NCBI GenBank assembly: GCA_035764505.1
Contig: DASTZC010000146.1
Location: 1 to 42,827, forward strand
Length of the DNA: 42,827 bases
Direction: 5' to 3'
Source of the DNA: Candidatus Polarisedimenticolia bacterium
GTDB taxonomy: Bacteria > Acidobacteriota > Polarisedimenticolia > Gp22-AA2 > AA152
Translations under genes and position numbers: made by a program
Notes under the pieces: generated by a model
Database searches by the model: none
The model's input: only the letters and a program-made list of their open reading frames with translations
What the model was told of the DNA's origin: nothing
In this document: positions 8,380 to 15,317 of the stretch, one piece after another
Numbering within the stretch: position 1 is the stretch's first letter
Layout of the letters: the number at the start of each line of letters is the position of its first letter

Positions 8380-10353
8380 ATGTTGATCGATCCGAAGATG
8401 ACGGTCGCCGAGATTTTGAGCGTCTGCCCCGCGGCCCGGGCGCCGCTCGCCACGCTGGGGCTGGATGCCTGCTGCGGCGGGAAGCACCCTCTGGAGTTCG
8501 CCTGCCGTGCCCATGGAGTGCCGGTGGAGACCGCGCTGGCAGCGATCGAGCGCGCCGCTTCCGCCGCGTCCACCCCCGGCATCGACCCTTCGATGAGCGT
8601 GCGTGAGGTGCTTGCGAAGTTTCCGGCAACCGTCGTGGTCTTCGAGCGCCACGGCCTGATGGGATGCGGCGGAGCGGCCGGTCCGGCGGAGCCGCTCGGG
8701 TGGTTCGCCAAGGTCCATCATGTCGACCCCGACACGCTCCTGCTGGAGCTGCGTGAGGCGGCCGCTTCGCCGGTCCCCGCGCCGGAGAGGACGGCGACGA
8801 AATCGGCGCAGGCGGCGGTAAACGCCTCGCAGGCCGACGGCCACGAGAACCTCTATCGCCGGTTCCTCAAGGCAGCCTTCCTGTTCACGTTCACCGGCGG
8901 CGCGACGCTGGGGGCGTGGGCCCTGATCGACATGGCGCTGCGCGGCAGGCTGGGAGGGCTGGGGCGCGGCATCATCCAGGTGCATGGCCACTATCAGCTC
9001 TTCGGTTGGGTGGCGCTGTTCGTCGTGGGGATCGCCTACCACATCCTGCCGCGCATGACCGGCATCCCGCTTCCCTCCTACCGGGCTGCTTCGCTTTCCT
9101 TCGTGCTCCTCGTCGGCGGGACGATCCTGCGCACAGCGCAGGCGCTCGACCCGTCGGAGCTGCGCACGGGGCTGCTGGCCACCGGCGCCCTGGCCGAGCT
9201 GGCCGGCTGCGCCCTGTTCGCCTGGACCATCGCGCGGATCCTGCGCGCGCAGGCGGGAGCGTGGCAGCCGTATCAGCATTACCTGCTCCTGGGCACCGGC
9301 TGGCTGATCGTCTCGTCGATCCTGAACCTGGCCCACGTCACCTACCTCGCTGTCCGCAGCGCGGCGGAGGTGCCTCCTCATCTGAACCTTCCTTTCCTGA
9401 CCGTCTTCCTGGTCGGCTTCGTAATCTCCTGGATCCTCGGGGTCTCGCTGCGGACGCTGCCGGTCTTCATGGGACTGAAGGCGAATCCCCGGCTGGCCGC
9501 GGCGCTGCCGATCCCGCTGGCGGCGTCGACCGCACTTCTGGCCGTGGGGGAAGGGATCTATCTGGCCGATGGCTCCGTCGCCGGGCGAATCCTCTTCGGG
9601 TGCGGCGGCCTCGGGCTCGCCGCGGCCTTCCTGCTTTTCGTGCGGGCGGTGGGAATCCTGGGGGCTTCGGGCGAGACGGAGCCGGGTCTCGACCGCCGCT
9701 ACGAGAAGTTCATCCGCCTCGGCTATGCCTGGCTGGCCATCTCGGCCCTGATGCTGGCGGCCTTCTCGCTGCTGGCGCTGGCGGGATACGGCATGGACCA
9801 TGCCCTGGTGGGCGCCTATCGCCATGCCCTGACGGTCGGGTTCATCACCACCATCATGATCGGCATGGCGGCACGCATCGTGCCGGTTTTCCGCGGGGTG
9901 GGCCTGCACTCGCCGCTGCTGCTGGAAGCTACCTTCTGGCTGCTGGCCGCCGGGAACCTGATCCGCGTCCTGTTCCAGTCACTCTCCGCCGCCTACGGCC
10001 CGACGGCCCTTCGCATCGCCGGCCTCTCCGGGATCCTGGAGCTGGCGGCGCTTCTCCTGTTCGGCTATAACCTCTGGCGGACGCTCGATGCCGCGACGGT
10101 CGAGACGCCGAAAGTCTCATGGCTCCCGCCCGTGGCGGCGGCGACGAAGGTCGGGGATCTTCTCCTCGCTTATCCCGGGCTCCTGCCGGTGTTCGTGAGC
10201 CACGGCTTCACGGCGCTCGCCAATCCCGTCATGCGCCGGACCGTGGCGAGGCAGGTCAGCCTCGGACAGGCCTGTCGCATGCACGGCGTCGACCTGGAGC
10301 GTTTCCTGAAGGAGCTTTCGGAGACCGCCGGGCGGCTGCGCGCGCAATCCTGA
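8380..10353 (+). CDS. NnrS-like membrane protein with N-terminal DUF542 and DUF1858-type domains
   Basis: The 657-residue protein combines small soluble domains with a membrane core. Residues 1-58 match the N-terminal domain of ScdA/RIC iron-sulfur repair proteins, including CCGGKH at 31-36. Residues about 68-127 are a DUF1858-like repeat with GCGG at 95-98. About twelve membrane helices (roughly 165-590) follow, with His-bearing helices such as VHGHYQLFGW, HYLLLGTGW and YRHALTVGF, as in NnrS and subunit I of heme-copper oxidases. The last 60 residues are another DUF1858-like repeat without the Cys motif. NnrS proteins relieve NO stress on metal centres. The ATG at 8380 follows AAGGAG with 6-base spacing; a longer frame would overlap the upstream gene. 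The next gene begins 8 bp downstream. Confidence 0.87.
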   Translation: MLIDPKMTVAEILSVCPAARAPLATLGLDACCGGKHPLEFACRAHGVPVETALAAIERAASAASTPGIDPSMSVREVLAKFPATVVVFERHGLMGCGGAAGPAEPLGWFAKVHHVDPDTLLLELREAAASPVPAPERTATKSAQAAVNASQADGHENLYRRFLKAAFLFTFTGGATLGAWALIDMALRGRLGGLGRGIIQVHGHYQLFGWVALFVVGIAYHILPRMTGIPLPSYRAASLSFVLLVGGTILRTAQALDPSELRTGLLATGALAELAGCALFAWTIARILRAQAGAWQPYQHYLLLGTGWLIVSSILNLAHVTYLAVRSAAEVPPHLNLPFLTVFLVGFVISWILGVSLRTLPVFMGLKANPRLAAALPIPLAASTALLAVGEGIYLADGSVAGRILFGCGGLGLAAAFLLFVRAVGILGASGETEPGLDRRYEKFIRLGYAWLAISALMLAAFSLLALAGYGMDHALVGAYRHALTVGFITTIMIGMAARIVPVFRGVGLHSPLLLEATFWLLAAGNLIRVLFQSLSAAYGPTALRIAGLSGILELAALLLFGYNLWRTLDAATVETPKVSWLPPVAAATKVGDLLLAYPGLLPVFVSHGFTALANPVMRRTVARQVSLGQACRMHGVDLERFLKELSETAGRLRAQS

Positions 10354-10361
10354 AGGAGCCG

Positions 10362-11693
10362 ATGAGTCCTGCGGAAACGCCGCCGGCGCGCGACCGGATC
10401 CCTCCGCGCCTGACTCCGGTGATCTATTTCCTCATGGCACACGCGGCGCTGCTCGCCGCCTTCGCCCTCGCCGTCGCGCACCCGGCCGAGGTGAGCGGCT
10501 ACTTCTACCAGCCCCGCATGATCGCGCTGGTCCATCTCATCACCCTTGGATGGATTACCGCCTCGATCCTGGGGTCCCTCTACGTGATCGGCCCGATGGC
10601 GCTGCGCAGCCCCATGCCGGAGGGGCGCGCCGATCTCATCGTGGCGCTCCTCTACGCCATCGGGCTGTGCGGGATGGTCTCGCACTTCTGGCTCAACGCT
10701 TACGGAGGTGCCGGCTGGGCGGCGCTTCTCGTCGTCGGCGCCGCGCTGCACGTCGGATTTCGGGCGCTGCGCAGCGTGCGGCAGGCGCCGGTGCAGCCGG
10801 CCGTCAAGCTCCATCTGCTCCTGGCGCTGGTCAACCTGGCACTGGCGGGCAGCCTCGGCATCCTTCTCGCCTTCGACAAGGCGCACCCTTTCCTACCGGC
10901 GATCGAGCTGGGCAACGTGATGGCGCACGCCCATCTCGCTGCCATCGGCTGGGTCGGAATGATGGTGATGGGGACGGGACTGCGCATGCTCCCGATGGTG
11001 CTGCCGGCGGCGATGCCCGCGGGGAAGCTGTCGATTCCCGGCGCGCTGCTCACCGAAGCGGGAATCCTCGGAGTGTCGGGCATCCTCATGCTCGGCAGCG
11101 CGGCGCTGGGAGGGTTCGCCCTGCTGGTTGCCGCCGGATTCGCCGTCTTCCTGGGTCAGGCGATCTGGATGCGCCGGCACCTCCGGCCCGCTCCGGCCGG
11201 GCTGCCGCGCCCCGATCTCGGCGTGTGGCACGTGCTGCAGGCGCTTGTCTATCTGTTACTGGCGGTCGCTCTGGGAATCTTCCTGGCTTTCACGCCGGAG
11301 TCGGATCTCACCTACCGGCTGGCTCCGGTGTACGGGGTGGCAGGCTTGCTGGGGTTTTACGGACAGCTGGTGCTGGGGATCGAATCCCGGATCCTTCCCA
11401 TGTTCGCGGCCTATTACGCCAATCGAAGAGCCTGCGGCGCCGGGCCGGTGATCCAGCCGCACGAGATGCCGCGACGCGGCCTGCAGACGGCGGTCTTCGC
11501 CTTGTGGAGCGCGGGCTTGCCGGTTCTGGCGGCGGGAATGTCCCTGGCGCGGCCCGGTCTTTGCCGCACCGGCGCCTCGTTGCTGCTCCTTGCGGCCCTC
11601 GCGCTGGCGATCAACCAGGCCCGCGTCCTGGCGCATCTGTTCCGGGGAAAAGCATCCCGGCCGCTTAGCGAGACGGCGGGCGGGTTGTCATGA
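10362..11693 (+). CDS. NnrS/heme-copper-oxidase subunit I-like membrane protein
   Basis: The 443-residue protein is almost wholly membrane-embedded, with about twelve helices. Repeated His-Gly-Trp helices (LVHLITLGW, MAHAHLAAIGW) resemble those of the upstream protein, so the two are probably paralogous folds. The family is annotated variously as NnrS-like or as cbb3-type subunit I-like. I see no convincing full CuB ligand set, so activity as an NO or O2 reductase is not claimed; heme binding is likely. The ATG at 10362 is preceded by AAGGAG inside the stop region of the upstream gene, showing tight coupling. It is the last gene of the operon and is followed by the tandem dispersed repeats. 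Confidence 0.85.
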   Translation: MSPAETPPARDRIPPRLTPVIYFLMAHAALLAAFALAVAHPAEVSGYFYQPRMIALVHLITLGWITASILGSLYVIGPMALRSPMPEGRADLIVALLYAIGLCGMVSHFWLNAYGGAGWAALLVVGAALHVGFRALRSVRQAPVQPAVKLHLLLALVNLALAGSLGILLAFDKAHPFLPAIELGNVMAHAHLAAIGWVGMMVMGTGLRMLPMVLPAAMPAGKLSIPGALLTEAGILGVSGILMLGSAALGGFALLVAAGFAVFLGQAIWMRRHLRPAPAGLPRPDLGVWHVLQALVYLLLAVALGIFLAFTPESDLTYRLAPVYGVAGLLGFYGQLVLGIESRILPMFAAYYANRRACGAGPVIQPHEMPRRGLQTAVFALWSAGLPVLAAGMSLARPGLCRTGASLLLLAALALAINQARVLAHLFRGKASRPLSETAGGLS

Positions 11694-11735
11694 CAAGCCC
11701 TGAAAGAATCCGAATGCAGCGCCTGTCCGGTAAAG

Positions 11736-11820
11736 TTACCCTTACGGATTGAGCCGGGCCCGGAGTCTTGGCTTCCCCATGATCAAGTGTCGGCCGTTGA
11801 CGCGCGGCCGCTCCTCGTCG
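11736..11820 (+). repeat. Dispersed hairpin repeat, copy 1 (truncated)
   Basis: This is the first unit of an 89-bp tandem pair between two convergent operons. It shares with copy 2 a left flank (from TTACC through GGAGTCTTGGCTTCCCCATG) and the first half of the repeat core (AAGTGYCGGCCGTTGACGCG), including a GCGGCCGC block. The right half of the core is largely lost. Confidence 0.8.
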
Positions 11821-11823
11821 TGA

Positions 11824-11935
11824 GCTTACCTAGCGGATTGGGCCGGGTCCGGAGTCTTGGCTTCCCCATGATCAAGTGCCGGCCGTTGACGCGCGGCCGC
11901 TGTTTGCCGCCGCGTCCAACGGTGCCCCTGCCTAC
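11824..11935 (+). repeat. Dispersed hairpin repeat, copy 2 (full core)
   Basis: This unit has the full core, which also occurs at 34.5 and 34.9 kb. The arms CCGTTGACGCG (11883-11893) and CGCGTCCAACGG (11911-11922) pair over 11 bp with one bulged base and a 17-base loop; an alternative small hairpin is CGGCCG-N8-CGGCCG. It may serve as a terminator between the convergent operons. It has no coding sense: the frames that cross it are shadows. Confidence 0.82.
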
Positions 11936-11943
11936 TGAGAGCT

Positions 11944-13350
11944 TCACTGTGTCTTGTCCGTTCCGTAGCGCTCTTTGTAGAAGGCGTCGATGCGGGCCCG
12001 ATCCTCGGGCGACATTCCCTTCTTCCAGGCATGCTCGGGTGAATCGAGCACCGCCTTGATCACCTTCGCCACCTCCGGATCGCCGTGGCCCACCTCCTGC
12101 GCCTTGGGGAGGAAGTCGAAGTAGAAGCGCTCCGCCACCTCGAAGAAGCCGTGCCACTGGGTGTAGTCGGGTCCCTGCATCGAGACTCCCATGCGCGCCC
12201 GCCGCCCCTCGTGGTGCCACAGCCGGTAGAAGCTCCACTCCAGCTCGTCGTCGAAGGGGGTCGGGGTGAGGTGATGTCCGGCCCGCAGCGCGTCCATCAC
12301 CCGCTGCGCCGGGAAGGCGAACTTGTCGTTCCACATCGTCACGGCACCGTCGTACTGAGTGTAGAAAGCGCTCACGAAGTCGGGGGCGTGGCAGTTCTTG
12401 CAGACGTCGGCCATCGCTTCCCGCTTCCCTTCCCAGTTCTCCAGCTTCTTGCTCACCACCGGCCGCAGGGTCCAGGAGATGCGCGCCCCCACGTCGTGCG
12501 TCACCTTCTGGTTGGGCGTCGCCGACATGTGGCAGGTGGCGCAGGTGGGCGCCGCGGTGTAGTCCTGGCCGACCACCCAGTGCTCCGCGTCGAGGTTCAT
12601 CTCGGCGGTGCGCGTGTAGAAGGCGATACCGTGCTTCGACTCGTCATAGATCTCGATCTGCGGGTGGTCCGGGCCCATGTGGCACTTGCCGCACACCTGC
12701 GGCTGGCGCGCCATCGCCTTGCTGAAGACATGCCGCGAATGACAGGCGGAGCAGGAGCCGTTCGAGCCGTCCAGGTTCACCCGCCCGATTCCGGTGTTCG
12801 GCCAGGTGTTCGGATCGAGCATCGGCTTGCCGTTCTTGTCCTTGCGGATGCCGCCGCCGGAGTCCTTCAGGAAGGCCACGGTGGATCCGTGGCACTGTTT
12901 GCAGCCGTTGGCGGCGATGATCGGCCCCTCGATCACCTCGCCCATCACGTTGTCGAGGCTGCCGATGAAGCCCGCCGCCTTGGAATGGTGCGACGCCATG
13001 AACTCCTTGGTGATGTCCTGGTGGCAGCCGCCGCAGTCCTTGGGGCTCACGACGGTCGCGATCAGCTTCCCCTCGTGGCGGAAGGCGTCGGCGTCGGTCT
13101 CGTCGGCCCGGTGGCACTCGTAGCAGCCCACTCCGAGCGTGGCGTGCTTGCTGTCGCGCCACTGCGCCGCGATGACCGGCGTCTTGTCCTCGTGGCAGTC
13201 GTAGCATTTCCTGCTGTCGGCCCCCATCACCGGCTCCGGCCTCGGCTGCACCCGCTGCTTGCCTCCCTCCACCCAGGCCACGACGAGCAGCGCGCCCAGG
13301 AAGAGGAACGACAGGGCCGCCACGAGCTTCCGCTTGAAATCCAGATTCAT
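11944..13350 (-). CDS. Octaheme c-type cytochrome, hydroxylamine oxidoreductase (HAO)-like
   Basis: The 468-residue protein has eight CxxCH heme sites, starting at residues 49, 76, 106, 150, 200, 220, 270 and 317. The N-terminal segment 7-27 is a membrane anchor or signal. Family signatures include GRVNLDGSNGSCSACH, GPDHPQIEIYDESKHG and, after the last heme, HEGRRAR...PDYxxWHG. This is the HAO/hydrazine dehydrogenase/octaheme reductase group, which interconverts hydroxylamine, NO, nitrite or hydrazine outside the cytoplasm. A Tyr at 396 lies where, from memory, the P460 cross-linking Tyr may fall; only an alignment can tell oxidative from reductive type. It starts 9 bp after the cytochrome b gene, with GAGGTG before the ATG, so it is probably the electron partner of the Rieske/cytochrome b pair. 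Confidence 0.9.
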   Translation of the reverse strand: MNLDFKRKLVAALSFLFLGALLVVAWVEGGKQRVQPRPEPVMGADSRKCYDCHEDKTPVIAAQWRDSKHATLGVGCYECHRADETDADAFRHEGKLIATVVSPKDCGGCHQDITKEFMASHHSKAAGFIGSLDNVMGEVIEGPIIAANGCKQCHGSTVAFLKDSGGGIRKDKNGKPMLDPNTWPNTGIGRVNLDGSNGSCSACHSRHVFSKAMARQPQVCGKCHMGPDHPQIEIYDESKHGIAFYTRTAEMNLDAEHWVVGQDYTAAPTCATCHMSATPNQKVTHDVGARISWTLRPVVSKKLENWEGKREAMADVCKNCHAPDFVSAFYTQYDGAVTMWNDKFAFPAQRVMDALRAGHHLTPTPFDDELEWSFYRLWHHEGRRARMGVSMQGPDYTQWHGFFEVAERFYFDFLPKAQEVGHGDPEVAKVIKAVLDSPEHAWKKGMSPEDRARIDAFYKERYGTDKTQ

Positions 13351-13359
13351 GCATGCACC

Positions 13360-14478
13360 TCAGTGAGTGGCGACGGCTTCCCAGATCGTCAGGACGACGA
13401 GGGCGCACACCGCTGCCGTCCCGATCCAGACGGAAAGCTCGCTGCCCGGACGGCGCCGGCGGATCGCCGCGTCGATGAAGGGCCAGATCAGGGTCAAGAA
13501 TCCCACGAAGCCGATGGAGAGGACGGCCCAGGTCAGCCCCGTCAGCTTCAGCCAGCGGAAGGTCCAGAAGAAGTACCACTCCGGCTTGATGTGCGCCGGC
13601 GTGACGAGCGGGTTGGCCTTCTCCGCCAATTCTGTCGGGAAGATGACCGTCAGGCAGGTCAGCAGAAAGGCCAGGGAGAGGCCGATGATGATCTCGGTCA
13701 TGATGTGATCGGGAAAAAACGGGAAGGTCTTCTTGCCCGCCGGGGCCTTGAGCCCCTTCGCCTCGAACTCGAACTCGGTCACCCCGTGCAGCCGCATCAG
13801 CATCAGGTGCGCGCCGATCAGCAGCGTCATCAGCGTCGGCAGGACGCCGATGTGCAGGATGAAGAAGCGCGACAGCGTCTCCTTGCCCACCACGTCGCCG
13901 CCGCGCAGCATTCGCCCCAGCAGCGGGCCTATCCCGGGCACCGCCTCGGTAAGGTTCGAAGCGACCGTGGCTCCCCAGTACGAAAGCTGCTCGTAGACCA
14001 GCGAGTAGCCGGTGAAGCCGAAGAACAGCGTCACGCCCAGCAGGGCGACGCCGATCATCCAGTTGGCCTCGCGCGGCTTGCGGTAAGCGCCGGTGAAGAA
14101 GACGCGCATCATGTGCAGGATCACCGCCGCGATCATCAGGTTCGAGGACCAGCGGTGCAGGCTGCGAACGAACCATCCGAAGGGGACGACGTCCTTGACG
14201 TGCTGCACCGACTCGTAGGCGCGGGCCGGATCGGGGACGTAGTAGAAGGACAGGAGGATTCCGGTCACCGCCTGGAGCGCGAACAGAAGTGCCGGCGTCC
14301 CGCCAAGACACCACCACCAGTGCTTCAGGTGATTGGGGACCGGCTCGTTGGAAAGGCCGCGCAGCGCCTCCCAATCGACCGGAAAGCGATCCTGCAGCCA
14401 GCGGCCCCAGGAAGTCGTCGGCGGCAGGGTTCCGGCGGCCGGCGCCTCTGCGGAATCTGAAGAGCCGTGACGGCTCAC
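13360..14478 (-). CDS. Cytochrome b (b6-type) fused to subunit IV
   Basis: This 372-residue integral membrane protein is the quinol-oxidising core of a bc/b6f-type complex. The four heme b ligands appear as H108/H122 and H209/H224. The 14-residue gap in the second pair is the b6 pattern, not the mitochondrial one. C57 in WCLGG aligns with the Cys of plant and Bacillus b6 proteins that holds the extra heme c(n). The C-terminal part is subunit IV-like, with PEWYFF of the Qo site, and is fused instead of separate. The start is GTG at 14478, overlapping the Rieske stop by 4 bases (GTGA), a sign of translational coupling. The multiheme cytochrome follows 9 bp downstream. No separate cytochrome f or c1 gene is visible, so the octaheme protein may take that place. 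Confidence 0.94.
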   Translation of the reverse strand: MSRHGSSDSAEAPAAGTLPPTTSWGRWLQDRFPVDWEALRGLSNEPVPNHLKHWWWCLGGTPALLFALQAVTGILLSFYYVPDPARAYESVQHVKDVVPFGWFVRSLHRWSSNLMIAAVILHMMRVFFTGAYRKPREANWMIGVALLGVTLFFGFTGYSLVYEQLSYWGATVASNLTEAVPGIGPLLGRMLRGGDVVGKETLSRFFILHIGVLPTLMTLLIGAHLMLMRLHGVTEFEFEAKGLKAPAGKKTFPFFPDHIMTEIIIGLSLAFLLTCLTVIFPTELAEKANPLVTPAHIKPEWYFFWTFRWLKLTGLTWAVLSIGFVGFLTLIWPFIDAAIRRRRPGSELSVWIGTAAVCALVVLTIWEAVATH

Positions 14479-14945
14479 AGCGTGATGATCTCCTCGTATT
14501 CCAGGAAAAGGTTCTCACCCACCTGCGCCACCTCGAAGCGCTTCAGGTGCTTCCCTTCGTCCGCCGGCGGGCCGGAGACGGCCGTGCCGGTGTTGTCGAA
14601 GACGCCGTTGTGGCAAGGGCAGACGAAGCGGGAGGCCGCGGTGTCGTAGTGGACCTTACAGCCGAGGTGGGGACAGACATCGGAGAGCGCCACGATTCCT
14701 TCGCCGGTGTCGGTCACCAGCGCGGTATTGCCGTCGGGAAGCTCGAAGGGAAGCCCCTTGCCGGGGGCGAGATCGGAGGCGGGCGCGAGAAAGATGCGGC
14801 GCCGGCGGCGCAGTCCTTTCAGCGGGAAGAGATACCGCAAGGCGATTCCGCCCAGTGCCGCGGCGACGGAAGCCAAGCCTGTCACCATGGCGGCCCGGAC
14901 GAGAAAGCCTCGACGAGTCACGGAAGTTCCGGGTCTTCCGTCCAT
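14475..14945 (-). CDS. Rieske 2Fe-2S protein of a bc-type complex
   Basis: The 156-residue protein starts with a Tat-type signal anchor (RR at 11-12, then a hydrophobic helix to about 40). The Rieske domain follows, with CPHLGC at 91-96 and CPCHNG at 109-114. C91, H93, C109 and H112 should bind the cluster, and C96 and C111 should form the disulfide. It passes electrons from quinol at cytochrome b to a c-type cytochrome. A GAGGAG ribosome site lies before the ATG. It is the first gene of the operon Rieske, cytochrome b, octaheme cytochrome. The length is typical for short b6f/Bacillus-type Rieske subunits. Confidence 0.95.
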   Translation of the reverse strand: MDGRPGTSVTRRGFLVRAAMVTGLASVAAALGGIALRYLFPLKGLRRRRRIFLAPASDLAPGKGLPFELPDGNTALVTDTGEGIVALSDVCPHLGCKVHYDTAASRFVCPCHNGVFDNTGTAVSGPPADEGKHLKRFEVAQVGENLFLEYEEIITL

Positions 14946-15317
14946 CGATCTCCTCAGGCTGCGCAGGCTAGCACATCTTCAGGCGAATCGGATGGCCTTC
15001 GAGGCGGGACCCCTGAACAAACAAGGGACGGGAGCCGGTTCCCCCCCAGGGAATTGTGGCTCCCGTCCTTACCGGGACGGACGGTCTCGACCCGGATCTT
15101 GCGGCCTAATGAAGTGCAAGATGCAGACCACGACGCCGGCGGCGCCGAAGCTCGCAAACAGCCGTCATTTTCGAGCATCGCGGCCGGTCGTGGAAGACCG
15201 AGGCGATCCGCTCCCGCATTTTTTTCGCGGGCGTGATTCGTCGCGGAGCCACGGCGCAAAAAATTTCGCGCGATGCTATGCTCCGCCGCCGGTCGCACGC
15301 TCACCCGGAGAGCCACG
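14946..15317. other. Divergent intergenic region between the Rieske operon and the glycosyltransferase gene
   Basis: This non-coding stretch of 372 bp should hold promoters for both directions. The only strong structure is the long inverted repeat at 15026-15068. An extended -10-like TGCTATGCT lies near 15274-15282, upstream of the glycosyltransferase, but no convincing -35 was found. No TGAT-N4-ATCA site was found here. Confidence 0.6.
15026..15068. repeat. Perfect 11-bp inverted repeat
   Basis: GGACGGGAGCC (15026-15036) and GGCTCCCGTCC (15058-15068) are perfect complements separated by 21 bases that include a run of seven C. It could be an operator, an attenuator in the glycosyltransferase leader or a hairpin. 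No T-run follows, so a classical terminator is unlikely. Confidence 0.6.

Noticed and set aside
10362-11693. Second NnrS-like protein as a true NO reductase (NorB)
   Set aside because: I could not find a NorB-type set of His and Glu ligands for heme b3 and FeB, so only a fold-level similarity is claimed.
11883-11922. Dispersed repeat as an integron attC site (GTT...AAC core with hairpin)
   Set aside because: The arms run GTT...AAC instead of the attC order AAC...GTT, the RYYYAAC box fails, no integrase or cassette genes are present, and the copies lie outside gene cassettes.
11783-12334. Long open frames crossing the tandem repeats between the convergent operons
   Set aside because: They overlap the HAO-like gene in other frames or translate repeat DNA; no family match and no ribosome sites.
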